This document shows, piece after piece, positions 36,450-48,949 of a DNA stretch of 64,000 nucleotides. How positions within the stretch are numbered: position 1 is the stretch's first letter; each line of letters starts with the position of its first letter. A model generated the notes under the pieces. The model made no database searches. It saw only the letters and a list, made by a program, of their open reading frames with translations, and was not told the DNA's origin. Origin of the DNA: Polytrichum commune (lineage: Eukaryota > Streptophyta > Polytrichopsida > Polytrichales > Polytrichaceae); the NCBI GenBank assembly GCA_950295325.1, contig OX485803.1:51539554-51603553 (forward strand), read 5' to 3'. The position numbers were made by a program, and so were the translations under genes.

Positions 36450-39300
36450 CTTGACTTGAAACCTTGGCTTTATATTGCATCGTCACCACATGAGTACTTT
36501 GAAGTAAAGTACCCTATACTTTTTTCAAGTCCCTATAGCTGTCCACAAACTTTTACAAAAACTTCTTTGGAGTGAGCTCATTTGATATCTTTATTTTTCC
36601 TCGGTCTTGAGTATATGTCTAGGTTTTATGGTCAAGAATGGAATAAGACTTTCACTAATGACACCCCATTGGCGGGAGGTGTTACCTTGCCAAACCAAAT
36701 TTCAATGCAATGCGGAAAATTGACATGTTGGGGTGTGGTAGATGCTTTCTTTAGGAGGAAGAGGCACCTTTGTTTACGTGCAGTCAAGCAAAGGGCAAAT
36801 TGTTGAGAAAAGTTGGAGCATATTCTCAATTTGAAAGGAGTGTCTCATACATGGGGATGCACACATTGTGGATGAAACAAAACATGACATGCATGCATTG
36901 TTCATAAATCTATCTATATATATATAGGTCACAAAAAGGACATAGGTAGAAACTTGTAGGTGAGAATGAACCTCAAAAATTTACACAACTTTGAAAAACA
37001 GTAGATAATGAAATGCCTAACATACACAAAGACATGGTGCTTATAGTTTTTACTATGGCTTTACAACTCCCCATTGCATTAGAAACAACCTAGTGTATCC
37101 ACAACATGTAGAGAATTCAATACCCTATTAGCTATGTGAATTTTGTATTTCATATTTTTAAATAACACAATTTTTGCATCCACTTGGATGGGAACAACTA
37201 ATGTTGTGTGCACCCCTAGGGTCTCCTATTGGATTTTTTCCATTCATCATCGTCAAGTCCCATATCAAAACTAGTTTCACTAGCCCTAGTACACTTCTTC
37301 CATGCTAGAACGAGAGTGTGTGCACCCAAGCATACATTACGAAAAATACAAATTCATGGAGTTAAAATTGCATGTAATGTTATGTGTAGAATATTATGAT
37401 CACGTGATGTTCATTCTTTTAATCTAAATTTGGTGGACTAAATGTTGTGACAACCATGTTAAAAGAGCATTTGACGTCATTGAGGTTTTTCATAACATGA
37501 TCTCTAGTGAAATAGTCTCGTGGTTTTGAATTTGATTCTCCTAGGAGATTAGAGTTTCTAGAGCTGATAAAATCAAAGTTTGGTGATTAAAGAACAAGGT
37601 CCTCAAACAAAGCATATGGTCAACCATAGTTTGGAACATTTGCAATTTTGAACCAAATTGAGTGGACTGAATCACCTCTCACAAAGGCAACCAACGTACC
37701 GGAAATGGTGCCCTCCAAAATGATATTGTCTTTGCATGTAGTCCCATAATGGGAGGCCTCCCTCTAAGCACTAATGCCACATAATCACATTACCAAATAA
37801 AAATCTTGCAACGATAAAATACATGATCACAAGGAGGTCCTCTAAAAAGGAGATTGTTGTAGCTAGTAATTTCATCTTGGGACACCTCTAACATAAGATT
37901 TCATGCATCTAGTGACAAACCTTAAGCCACAAGCTCACAAAGGCCATGTAAAAGGACCCTCCAAAATGAGATTGTCATTGCATGGAATCCCATTCATGGA
38001 GGCCTCTTAGGGCACCCCATATATTGTTTCAAAGATTAAAAGGTGGTTATTGGCACAACAATCCCATTTTGGCACAAGTTTCTCGGTGCATTGAGCCAAT
38101 CCAACTGCCCCAAAGGCACACCTTTTGCCTCTTGCCTCTTGCCTTCCTTCACAAAGTCGGTCTCATGGAGTTTTGCCAAAAAATCAGCTTACCATAAAAC
38201 TCAATATTAGATTTCCAATGTGTCTATACTCATCTCATGAAAATAATAATTGTAATAAATAAATAATCAAAACATTCCAAGAGCATATGGAAAATCCATC
38301 AGTTTCTCATCTCTTGAAGTTTTATTGAGCAAAAAAAAGCACATAATGAAATATGGGTTTTTGGGGTCTTTTCTTTTTCTCTTTCTTCCTTCTCTCAATG
38401 TGCCTATATTCACCTCATCATCACAAAATTCACCTCCAATATTTTAAAAATAAAGAAAATGACAATTTTGTCTCCCTCTTGGCACTTTGGATGATGTTTC
38501 AGGGCCCAAAAATAAGAATTTCCAAAGGTGGTCCCATTTTTTGGCACCCTTTTTCGTGCTTCAAGCGCGCCCAACCGCCCCCATGGCACACCCCTTGTAT
38601 TCCACATTTGCATGGGAAATCAATGTCATGAATATGAGAAAATACATTAAATGAACATAGAGAGTAAGTATGCATGAAACATGTAATAAACAAAACTTCA
38701 GTTGGGCTTTGAGAGGCATATCTAACATCTTGTTTTAAAGTTTTACATGAAACCTACTACCTATAAAGGTACACTAATTAGTCTTATTATTATGGGCCAT
38801 AATAATTTTCTAGAGCCCATGTTAGTTTTCATAATGAGAATTAATGTGGACCACATTAATTGTTTTTTTTCTAGAAAATTAAGGTGGATGATTATTTTAT
38901 TTTGTGCTACTTTCTCCTATAAATAATATTTAATATGTTGGTTGGAAGTGTTCATGAAGAGTTAGGGGAAGACCCAAGGTCTTGGACCCACGTTAATTCC
39001 TCCTTGACCAAAATATTAGTGTGACCCATGCTAATTATTTCCACGCTAATTCTCCACCCATGCTATTAGGACTATTTAGCATAGTCGGCTCTATAGTTTT
39101 GACATCGTTATTTTTGAACTAATAGGTACTTAAGTTTGAGCGTATGATGTCATCAATCGTCGATTAAAGAAAAGATAGAACACCTACAATCGCAGAAAAT
39201 TGTAGGTCCTATTGCATTGAGATTATTATTTATTTTTGTGCTATTATATTACATGTTGGCCACAAGGGGGTCAACTAGGCATGTGTTGCCATTCATTACT
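36450..39300. other. Intergenic DNA with diverged direct repeats
   Basis: No gene recognised. 'ccctccaaaatga.attgtc' followed by 'ttgcatg' and 'ggaggcctc' occurs at about 37710 and 37958. Two copies of a block containing 'cccattttttggcac' and 'ggcacacc' lie near 38070-38120 and 38535-38595. Confidence 0.45.
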
Positions 39301-39312
39301 CTGTACTCATGA

Positions 39313-39383
39313 CATTACGAACAGACACTTTACTCACGCCGACCCTTTGCTAAAAAGGGACCGGAGTTTCTATCTATCTATCT
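39313..39383 (+). mobile_element. 5'-truncated SINE copy (71 bp) with target duplication
   Basis: Matches the last ~75 bp of the SINE at 54985 (blocks 'acattacgaac.gacactt', 'gctaaaaagggaccggagt', then TATC repeats). It is bracketed by 'ctgtactcatga' (39301-39312) and 'ttgtactcgtga' (39384-39395), a 12-bp target duplication with two differences. Confidence 0.75.
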
Positions 39384-39399
39384 TTGTACTCGTGAGATG

Positions 39400-42090
39400 A
39401 TTTGAAAAGAAACAAAGTACAAAACCTCGGGATGTTAGAAAACATGCCACTTCGATTTGAAGGCCATTTTGGCATGGTAAATTCTTTGCTATAATAACCA
39501 TCATTTTATTTCCAATTTTTTGCAACAACTATTGACTCCAACAAAACCAAGTACCTCTCCAATAGCCGCAAGTGTTGGTGGCTTTGGGGATTGAAGTCTA
39601 TGGTGTTTTTATCAACCCCTTATCATGAGATGTGATTATGTCCCCAGGGCGGCCTCTTTCATTGGAATTTGAAATGATGTGTGTGGGTGACAACGAATTA
39701 AAAATCCCTATATATAACAAAAAGAAAGAAGAAAGAAAACAAATGTATATGTACTAATGGTATGCTAGACAATGAGTTTGTGTATTTATACTAAGGTTTT
39801 CAAATAAGTGTGATAAATATCTCCATTACATGCACAAAATATAAATCATGAAGCAAAAGTTAGGCCCTTATTACATATATATATAATCCACTTTCATTTT
39901 TGAATGAGGAAGTTATAGAGTTTTGTTGTCATCCATTGGTTGTAACTCGTAACAACATGACTTTAGAATATATGTCATTAGATCTAGGGTAATAAAATAG
40001 CATTTAGATCTACCATCATATGATCAATTTGGTCATAAGTCCACGTTGACTCACTTAACTTTGATACCAACATCAACCTTTCTCCATATACAAAGGGCAT
40101 GCCATAAGGTCCATAGGTTCCCTATATTCTATCAACCCAACAACAAAATTTTGGCGTAGTTTGTAAACCCTTCCAATATATCAACTATGGTTAGCTAGAG
40201 GATTTGTAGATTAGGTGGTCTTTTGTGACAATGACGAAATCCATATAGCATGTCTATAGGGTGCCAGAAAGCACTCAAAGAGCCCCAATTTGGGAACAAA
40301 ACCCTAGATACCTCAAGCAAATATCAACAAAAATGGACTAGGTAATCATTGAGGAAAATTACCAAATGACAATTAATGAATAAAGACATCAAATTTATAA
40401 AATCAGCACGTATATTATCAAAAAGAAAATATAGACTTTAGAGATGATTGAGTTCTTTACAATCTACCATTTGTTGGAGTTCAACAGGGTCTTAGTCTAT
40501 CAAGAGATTAACTAACATAAATATTGAGAAGACAAACAAGAAAATTTCTACATGTTTCAAAGCCAAGTATATCAATGTATATCAAGTGGTTAGATTATCT
40601 GTCCATCAATTTGAAGGTCTATTGGATTTATATTTCAAGATTCACATCAAACATTAAATCCACACAAAGAATGTGTTGTTGAAGTGTTTGTAGAATTCTA
40701 AATTTTGTGAAGATAGACAACATAGTGTCCTATTTGTCATTGCTATGGTCCTAAATCTTAGTGGGCAAGCATACAAAGATGGAACCATGCAACGCATGAA
40801 ACCAAAACTCTAGACCTCAAGACATCACAGTTCCATAGTGGCTACTCCAATATACATGCCCCATTCTCCCATGTACATGCTTAGCCAAACTCAATCACGA
40901 TATTTTACATGTACTAGGCGCCCCCATTGATAGTCGGCCCCCCTAACACCAGCCCCACCAAACGTCATAGAATTCACCTACTGCCTCGACATATTTCCCA
41001 ACACCGCCCACATCGAAAAGGCCACTAAATACAATGCACTCATATAAGCACTTAGAACAACAAGATGGCAAGTCAACCCCCTCATGACTATCACAACCGG
41101 CGTTAGAGAAGTCATCCATGAACACTCATGAAACAATTACACCAAAAGTGCCATTGAATACCTCACATATCTTATATTAAATAAAAGGAAACAAGACAAC
41201 AACAAACCTCCCCATAGACCCCCCCCCCCCCCCCTTAGACACAAGGCCCCGCACATATAAAACTAAAGGATCCCACTTTCCAAGAGGAAGGAAGTACCCT
41301 TACAATAACGCTTGTCTAAACATGACCATAGTATAGAATAACATGCTCCCATTCACGTCCGTGTATAAACTAATCCCCGACGTTACTTTTATTTATTTAT
41401 AGAACCATGCATGTAATGCAATACCAACCTCCCATGTCTCAAGGCACGATTAACGAGCCATGCAAATTTCACACACGATATTTTGCAAGCAGTGTGTAGA
41501 GTCAATTTGGGAACCTTCACAAGAAGCGCATGACGAGGTGTTCTTAGTTTCAGTTTGTGTAGTCCATGATCAGCACCATTTGATAAACATATTGAACAAA
41601 ATTTGAATTTTTCATCTGGCCAAAGGGAAATTCTCCGAGGACACATTGATTCGATCCTATGGCTTAGTGGGGAAATGCGACTTCAGAAGGATTGTCAACA
41701 AACAATGAATGCTGTTCATAAGAATATATTGCTATCCATGTTTTGTAATATAACCATTTTCAATCATGTTGAAATTAAAGCACTAAATTGCATGGTATTA
41801 AAAAAAATTAGAAATGATCTTAAACGATCAAATTTATGACTCTTGTGTTTTATGTCTAGATTTACAAATGTATGTATGATGTCAAATTATGTGTAAGCCA
41901 AAGCATATTTCTTTGTTTATTGTTTGTGATGAAATCTAGACAATTAGGTCCACCTATTGACCTCCTCCTCCAAGTTATCAAAGATGAACCTCCTCCTTCA
42001 ATCCTTCGGTGACCGGCACTTGTAAGTTAAAAGTGCTTTAGTGAGCGCATGGAAGTCTAGCGGTCCATATCCATGGCCCTCCACATTCTA
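39400..42090. other. Intergenic AT-rich DNA
   Basis: No gene or mobile element recognised apart from a C16 run at 41219-41234 with a C-rich neighbourhood. Short minus-strand frames at 40943-41125 and 41389-41646 lack family features. Confidence 0.5.
41219..41234. repeat. Homopolymer run, C16
   Basis: Sixteen consecutive C. Confidence 0.9.
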
Positions 42091-42093
42091 GTA

Positions 42094-42728
42094 CAGTGAT
42101 CTCTTGCTTAAGTACGCATCTCGGTTAAGTGCGCGATGTTTTTGACAAAAAGTAGGGTTCATACTTTATTATTTGAACATGTCATGTAGAGTCATTTGCC
42201 ACAAATGCATGAATTTTTTTATGCTTGACATATAATATTAGTTTGTTAATGTTTTGTTGAAATGTCTCAAACGATTATCGCAGTTCATTTTAGATATGTC
42301 CAACTTCTGTTTGAACATCGGAGCAAAGCAATTGGTCGTCGACGTCAAGGACAATGTTGTGTAAAGATTCAAAGTTTTTCAAGTCAATAGCACTTTAGAT
42401 TCAACAAATGTCTCAATAGGCTGCATTTCGTTGTAGTATGTTCTCCCGATTGTCCCAGACTTTCCGGATGGTGCCTTCACTAACTTCATACTCCCGCCCT
42501 AGCGCCCGCTTGCTTGGCATGTTCAGCTTGCTCAACTTTGTAAGGATTTCACATTGGTAGGCTTCGGTCAAGAGGGTTGCCTCATGTTGCCTCAAGTTTC
42601 ATCCATATCCTGTTTCGATTCATCGAATCAAAATGTTTAGAAAGCGATATGATTAAAGTACACACCTACCAACTAAGTGCGCACCAACGGCTCCGGTTCA
42701 AAGTGCATACTTGAGCGGGAGATTATTC
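42094..42728 (-). mobile_element. Pogo/Tigger-like element remnant with degenerate TIRs
   Basis: Left end CAGTGATCTCTTGCTTAAGT directly after TA; the right end reverse-complements to a diverged ATCTCCCGCTCAAGTATGCA. CAGTG ends at a TA target fit the Tc1/mariner-pogo superfamily. The interior encodes the pogo-type DNA-binding helix-turn-helix on the minus strand and lacks any DDE catalytic domain, so the copy is internally deleted. Confidence 0.7.
42413..42595 (-). pseudogene. CENP-B/pogo-type N-terminal HTH fragment
   Basis: A 60-residue frame containing LTKLSKLNMPSKRALGREY then EVSEGTIRKVWDNRENIL, the pattern of the CENP-B N-terminal (psq-like) helix-turn-helix of pogo transposases: K-R-x-L-x-x-E-Y-x-V-S-x-x-T-I-x-x-I/V. 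A stop follows at once and no catalytic domain is found downstream. A broken transposase start inside the TIR-bounded remnant. Confidence 0.7.
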
Positions 42729-43079
42729 CTTACGTTTTGTAACCGCGTGCGATAATGGGATATTTAATGGGGGGATATTTATGCACCTCTCAGTATTTTT
42801 TTCCCGCCTTATTTGTAGATATAAAGATACTTTCACATAATTTTTAGCACCTTATATTTATTTTTAATTATTTAGAGAGGCTAATTTTTGGCACCATATT
42901 TATTTTATAAATCGTACAAGTACCAAATATTGGACGGAATACTAAAGCATTGCAAAATCCACTATGTGAGCAACAAACATTCCATACCATACATCTTGTC
43001 ATTCAATTGGTTTTAATTAGTTATACCAATCCTAAACCATTCAAAGTATCATTCAAAACACAACCAATAGCATTTGGGT

Positions 43080-44027
43080 ACTACGGTACGTTAAGGGCAG
43101 CTTCGGCACAAAATAATTCTAAAAATAGACGCCAAAATTTTAGAATATTATTGGCATTTTTTGCCGAATATAAAATTAATTATTTTTCAAAATTGCCGAA
43201 AAGTAAGAAATTTTTACTTCTCATTAGAGTTTTACTTTCAGTGGAAGCATATGTGAATTTTGAAAGAGAGAAGGTGCTCCTTTTGTAATCAAGCTCACTT
43301 ACATTAGTCCACAAAGAATATGGGTTAAGAAGTAGCAAGACTCTAGGTGAGGCTTTTCAAATGTGTTGTACACAAATTTTTGGAGTCCAATTGAGCATAG
43401 AAGATGAAGTTTTATAGAATTTTGTCCAACTAACAAAAGTTGAGAAATCAATCCTTCTTCCACCTCCAATAAGTTTTGTGTCAAATTAGTCTTTATGCAA
43501 AAGATATGGACAAAACATTGCAGCCGTGTAAAGATCAAAAAATTAAAATGCGTTCATAACAGTTTTTCGGAGCTCATTTGTGCATAGAAGATCAACTTTT
43601 TTGGAATTTTGTTGGTCTAAGAAAAGTTTACAAATCAAGTAATCTTTCACCTCCAACAAATTTTATGTCATTTGAAGTCTCTATGCAAATGTTATGCGAG
43701 TTATAAAAATGAAGTCTAACTCGGTGCTTCACCTCAAAGTTTACATATCCCATATGCATTGTTGAACACAACTCCACTCTACTTGCATAAAGCACAGAGC
43801 ATTCTCTACTCTTCACTCACATCTTACTTGTCATTCAATGCAAGAGAGATGTACAAGATATAAGCTTAAATAGAAAATTAAAAATGAATTTAAGTTGAAT
43901 TTTAAAAATTAAAAGAGAAAATCGCCGAAAATATGAATATACTATTTCTAGGTGCCGAACACTATTTTTTTACTTTTAATAATTATTCGGCAAGAGAGCG
44001 CCAAAGCTGCCCTTAACGTACGGTAGT
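43080..44027. mobile_element. 948-bp inverted-repeat-bounded element with internal duplication
   Basis: Left end ACTACGGTACGTTAAGGGCA and right end, reverse-complemented, ACTACCGTACGTTAAGGGCA, continuing 'gctt.ggc' on both sides. Sub-terminal 'gccgaa' motifs recur on both arms. Inside, a ~187-bp unit ('gcatagaagat', 'aattttgt', 'ccacctccaa') occurs twice, at about 43340 and 43527. No coding capacity seen and no clear target duplication; superfamily unassigned. Confidence 0.7.
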
Positions 44028-44935
44028 TAAAGGGTACCAATAAACATGGAGATAACAAAATATACAAGCTAACTTAGACAAGTTATAAACACAAATAGAA
44101 TAAAACAAGAATTATAATCAGTCCTGACAAGACATAGAATCTTACACAACTATCTACCAGTGAATTTTATTTGGGCGATTATTCGTATTTAATGTTATAT
44201 CCTAAATGATGCCACAAAATTCCCTATTAGAATAATCAAATCTAGGTGTCCCCGAATCGCCCAAATCTACCATGAGTAGAAGCAGTAAAGCTCCTCCATG
44301 TTGCCCCCACCTCCCGTCCATTCCGTCACGTCGCCGTTGGGTCACCTCGCCGACCCTACACATCGGCGGCCCATCCCTCCACTCCGCCACCTTATGTCGC
44401 CGGATTCTCCACGTCGCTCCTGGCCATTCGCGGCCACCTGTTCATATCGATGAAGCCCTTTCGCAGACTGGCAGATTCATCCGCTGGTTCCATTTGCAGC
44501 GAACTTGTGCATTGTCCACTATCTCCAGACTCCAGATCTGATAGACAATGATGTGCATGGTTGTTCTGTTGAGGCCGTCAGAGTTGGAGGCTTGCAGCCA
44601 CATTGAAGTCTGGGCATTTTTTAGGTAGGGTTTGTGCACAATTTTCACTGCATTCACTAATGAGGATGAGGATGGGTGTGGATATAGGGAGTGGGCGTTA
44701 CAGAGCTCACAGTGGCGACATCTTATTTATGGAATTTGCAATCAACAGGTATGTGCATTGTTGTTTTTTGAAGTGGTATGTGCAATTGTTGTGTGTGCAT
44801 TGGCGTCGCCATTGCCCAATCTGGTTTTTTGTGATCGCCTGGTGTTCGCCTCGCCGCTTCACATCGCATGGCTACCTGGGAGTTGGTTTTGTGTGGTTGC
44901 CTGTGGATCTGCGATCCCCTGCTCCGGCATTTCTC

Positions 44936-46237
44936 ATGGCAACACCTGCTAATCCCTCCACCATGTCACCTGCATCCGGGGCATCGTCTCATGCTCCGGC
45001 AGTTGCAGTGAGTGTAGGTGGTAGTTGCTCTACCATGGCAATGACACTTGCATCTGGTTCTGGAAAACGTCCCTCCTTCAAGCAGAGGGTGTTGATGATC
45101 ACCCCTGGGGGAGAATTATCAACTGCCGCAATGCAAGAGGTTGTCCAGATCTCTTCAACCGCGTCTGCAACCATTTTTTCTCCCGCCCCACTGCATGTAC
45201 CTGCTCCATTTGAGGCTGATGCATTGGACATCAGTGGGTCCCCATTCACTGTCGATGCGCCTTCAAGTGGTGGTAGCAATAGCTTTGATGGCTTTCATGA
45301 GCAATCAGACACCCAATTACTACCAACCTCACATGAACCTCCAACAAAGAAGCGAAAAATTCCGAAAAGAAGGTACCTCCTAAACCCTAAACCCTGGCTG
45401 TATTTTTTGGGGAGTAATGCATTGGCTGAGGGCTAAGATTATTCTAAAATGTCGCCTCAATTTCCAATTTCTAAGCTTGTGTCATTTCAATTTCTAACAT
45501 GTCAATTGATGTGTGATATTTTTTCTTTCTCAAGTTTTGACGTGTATTCATTCTTGAGGGCCTCATTTGAGGCCCTTCCGGTTTTTTTTTGGCATTTTGG
45601 GGATGTTTTTTTGGCATTTTGAGGGTATGTTTTGGTGATGTCTTGTTTCTCACTGGTTTAGGATGGTTTTGGTGCAGATTTCAAGAAATTTGGGCAGCAG
45701 AATACCCATGGTCTCAACAGGACCCTGAAGGGGATGGTACATTTGACAAAGTTCGATGTATCATCTGCTCTAAAGTAAATGGCAGAGATAAAATACTGGA
45801 TGCAAAAGATGACAACCTAAAAAAACACCAAGGATGGAAGAGAGCCCTCAACGACTTACCTTCTTTGAAGGTGAAGAAGGGTAAATGGTATTGGGACCAT
45901 AATTCATGTAAGGGGTTATATTTTGAAAATATGTTACTTCATTAAACTTTCTCATGCTTTTTGTATTCATGTTTTTGAATGCAAGTTGGCTTCTTACTGA
46001 CTTTGTCTCTTTGCATCCATTTTGTAGGTTCTTGGGAGCGTAGAAGACGAAAGAACATTTTCCAATGTTTCTTTCTTGAAGAACAAACTCCGCAACCGCT
46101 TAACTGAACATTTACCTCTTGCTATAACAATGTTTGCAGAAAAACATTACACATTGACATCATTCATGTACAAGGATGTCGTTTCATATTGGAGAGCTTG
46201 CAAGCCGAAGCGGGGCCGATATGCACTCGGTGTTTGA
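44936..46237 (+). CDS. hAT-transposase-derived gene lacking the catalytic core (3 exons, 279 aa)
   Basis: Model: 44936-45372, 45678-45870, 46028-46237; donors AAG|GTACCT and AAG|GTGAAG, acceptors TGCAG and TGTAG, phases 2 and 0, uninterrupted frame. Exon 1 is Ser/Ala/Pro-rich and ends with a nuclear-localisation-like PTKKRKIPKR. Exon 2 holds FQEIWAAEYPWSQ, then CIICSKV and KKHQGWKRA, a CxxC...H zinc-finger-like module common at the start of plant hAT-like proteins. Exon 3 has SVEDERTFSNVSFLKNKL and NRLTEHLPLAITMF, the hAT C-terminal dimerisation region, with RGRYAL near the end. The usual several-hundred-residue RNase H-like core between them is absent. Alternative: the gene is a chance arrangement in a deleted element, and the exon 2 donor I chose is only one of several GT sites. 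No flanking TIRs identified. Confidence 0.6.
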
Positions 46238-46239
46238 TT

Positions 46240-47224
46240 TGCATAGAATGAGACATTTAGGGGGTTTTCCCACTTCTTCATAACTATTTAGAATACAAGG
46301 ATCTTATATAACTTCTATTTTTAAGAGCCTACATCTCGTATGGCTTATTGGCGATGCATGCCATTGTAAATAAAGAAGTGGTTTCCTCCTAAATTTTTTG
46401 TGACGTAATTTGTGGGATGTAATTTCGCATATTTACTGTTGCATTTCCTTGTTCCAATAGTGGCCTTGCAATATTTTTTTATTTTTCACTTAGCTAAACT
46501 TCCAAAAGGCATCACAACAAGTATCGCATTTGCATTTCTCTACTGTCCATTTTAGATAGCGGAAATTTCATTCTACCACACATTTCATCGCAATGTTTAC
46601 AATTTCCTTACATGTTCACATAGCCGAAACTGCAATGTAAAAAATCATTATAATAGCCATTTCATCCCCAGTAAAAAGTGAAAAAAATTCGTTGCTACCT
46701 ACTTCAAAAAAAAGAAAAAGAAAAAGAAAAGCATTCAAATACAAGAAAGCTAAATACAAAAGCCATAATTATTGTATTGATCCTACTACACACTTTTAGG
46801 GGGACCCAATATCTATAACCCTATTTTTCTTTTACTGTTTACTAAAATGAAGGAATTATTCACCACCTTATTTTACATATAATCATGTAAGGAACATATT
46901 TCCAATCCTATGGTAAATCTAACGAATTTATAATTTTTACCCTCAACGAATTAAATTGATCATTTTTCTTTTTTTTAATCTCATGTGGTTTCTAAAATTA
47001 TGATAGTCACCTCCCCGAGTTTTGTACCCAAGAGTAGAATGCTTGAATTAGGCTAGTATTTAAATAATGCATGTCTCTCTTCACAATTCTCAAGCCGATC
47101 CCATGGCCTAGTACTATTATATATGTGAAATAGGAAGCGCCATGCATCATATAAGGAGCCTCACAAATCATTGGTAGAAATCACTATTATTGAGGCTCAT
47201 TTCAGGCAAACCGGTTTTCAAGAA
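46240..47224. other. Intergenic AT-rich DNA
   Basis: Follows the hAT-derived gene; may contain its 3' UTR. Nothing else recognised except an A/G-rich stretch near 46706-46732. Confidence 0.5.
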
Positions 47225-47227
47225 TTA

Positions 47228-47726
47228 GGGCCACTTCACACACATGACTGAGGGCCCGTGACCATTATATTTCAAGCACTCTCATTGGTGGAAAAGGTGG
47301 AGCTGGTCCAAGTTCGTTTCACACTACCTTGAGGGACCAACGAAGTATGTGAATACAAGATGGATGTAGAGTCTACATGGATTCCGACATGGCATCGAAT
47401 GGATCATGTTTCATGGTCACTTGGACTATTTTCAAAAACCATCTCTTGGAGGTAGGCCACACACAAAACCGGGAGAACCATGGCACTCCAAGTACTCACA
47501 ACCATTGATTTATTCTATTGTATCATGTGTGAGGACTCGCATGAATAGAAATTCATTGAAATAGCATTTGGTTGAGGGCTTGGTCACATACGACTCCACA
47601 CTACACTTGAGGGTCGGTGAGCACACTGCATGATTTTGGAGGTGTGTGAGGACAGCCTTTGGACACTTTCTTTTGGGCTCTCACAATTTCATGGTCACGG
47701 CTCTTGGCTCGTGTGTGAAGTGGCCC
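47228..47726. mobile_element. Harbinger/Tourist-like TIR element, copy 2 (499 bp)
   Basis: Starts GGGCCACTTCACACA after TTA (47225-47227) and ends CGTGTGTGAAGTGGCCC before TTA (47727-47729). Same interior as the copy at 5368. Confidence 0.9.
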
Positions 47727-47729
47727 TTA

Positions 47730-48227
47730 GGGCCACTTCACACACGAGCATGAGGGCCCGTGACATGTACACTTCAAGCACTCTCATTGGTGGAAAAGGT
47801 GGAGCCGGTCCAAGTTCGCTTCACACTACCTTGAGGGACCAACGGAGCAAGTGAATGCAAGATGGATGTAAAATCTACATGGATCCCTACATGGCATCGA
47901 ATGGATCATGATTCATGGTCACTTGGACTATTATCAAAAACCACCTCGTGAAGGTAGGCCTAACACAAAACCGGGAGACCATTGTACTCCAAATGCTCAC
48001 AACCATTGATTTATCCTATTGTATCATGCGTAAGGACCAGCATGAATAAACATTCATTGAAATAGCATTTGGTTGAGGGTCCGGTCACATTTGACTTCAC
48101 ACTACACTCGAGGGTCAGTGACCACACTACATGATGTTGGAGGTGTCTTGGGACGGCCTTTGGACACTTTCATTTGGGCTGTCACACTGATATGGTCACA
48201 ACTCCTGGCTCATGTGTGAAGTGACCC
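47730..48227. mobile_element. Harbinger/Tourist-like TIR element, copy 3 (498 bp), abutting copy 2
   Basis: Starts immediately after the TTA that ends copy 2 and is followed by TTA at 48228-48230, so one TTA serves both elements. Both are in the same orientation. Right TIR has one change (GTGACCC). Confidence 0.9.
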
Positions 48228-48238
48228 TTAATATACCT

Positions 48239-48291
48239 CTGTTTTTTTCTTTTTCTTCTGAGACAGAAGGCCAACTTAGCCAACGCCATAG
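48239..48291 (-). mobile_element. Micro-retroposon, second copy
   Basis: Minus strand reads 'ggcgttggctaagttggcc' then TTCTGTCTCAGAAG and an A-rich tail. Flanked by TATACCT at 48232-48238 and 48292-48298 (10 bp with one mismatch if extended). It lies directly next to the TTA ending TIR element copy 3. Confidence 0.65.
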
Positions 48292-48949
48292 TATACCTTT
48301 TCACTTGACTCGGGAACTGTATACCAACATTAGGTGCAGCGGAATTTGATTCAATAGAATCTCAACTCCCAATAACACGGTGTCCAAGAGGACTTCATGA
48401 CATCAATGAACAGGGAGCACTGACCTCAAGTTCCAAATGAACCCGTCATTTCAGATGGATCTGTGGAATATACCTCAAATTAATAAAGGAAACCTGAACG
48501 ATGCCAACATGGTGCTTGGGAAAACGAGGATTCTGGATCGGTATTCTCAAAATCCTCCCAGGACATTGCATGAAATAGCTTAAGTACAATCTGTGTCATG
48601 TGATTGAGATACCATATAACTCACTCGCACAACATTCTGCCTACCACTCATACCCGATCTGAGGGAAGAGCTTAATTAATTATGCCCTTCAACGTTTCTG
48701 TAGAACCATAACCTAACCGCATGTCGACTTTATAGTCAAAATGGACGCCTGCAAAAGCGGCTTGTATATTATACTATACATGTTGTGTTGTTGCAGGGCA
48801 GCCTCTATATACTATCCCATATTGATTAACCCTCAAATGTCTTTATTTGGAACCTACAATCAGTCATGTTTCTTCCTGCTATTAGTATACAATGTCCTCT
48901 TGTTTTTTGTATTTGGGTGTGGTTGGTAGGTGAAGCTTACCATAGGCCA

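Noticed and set aside
44603-44935. Upstream extension of the hAT-derived exon 1 frame
   Set aside because: It begins at a TTG, and the peptide up to the ATG at 44936 is Trp/Cys/Arg-rich and unlike the rest; the later ATG fits the Ser/Pro-rich N-terminus better.
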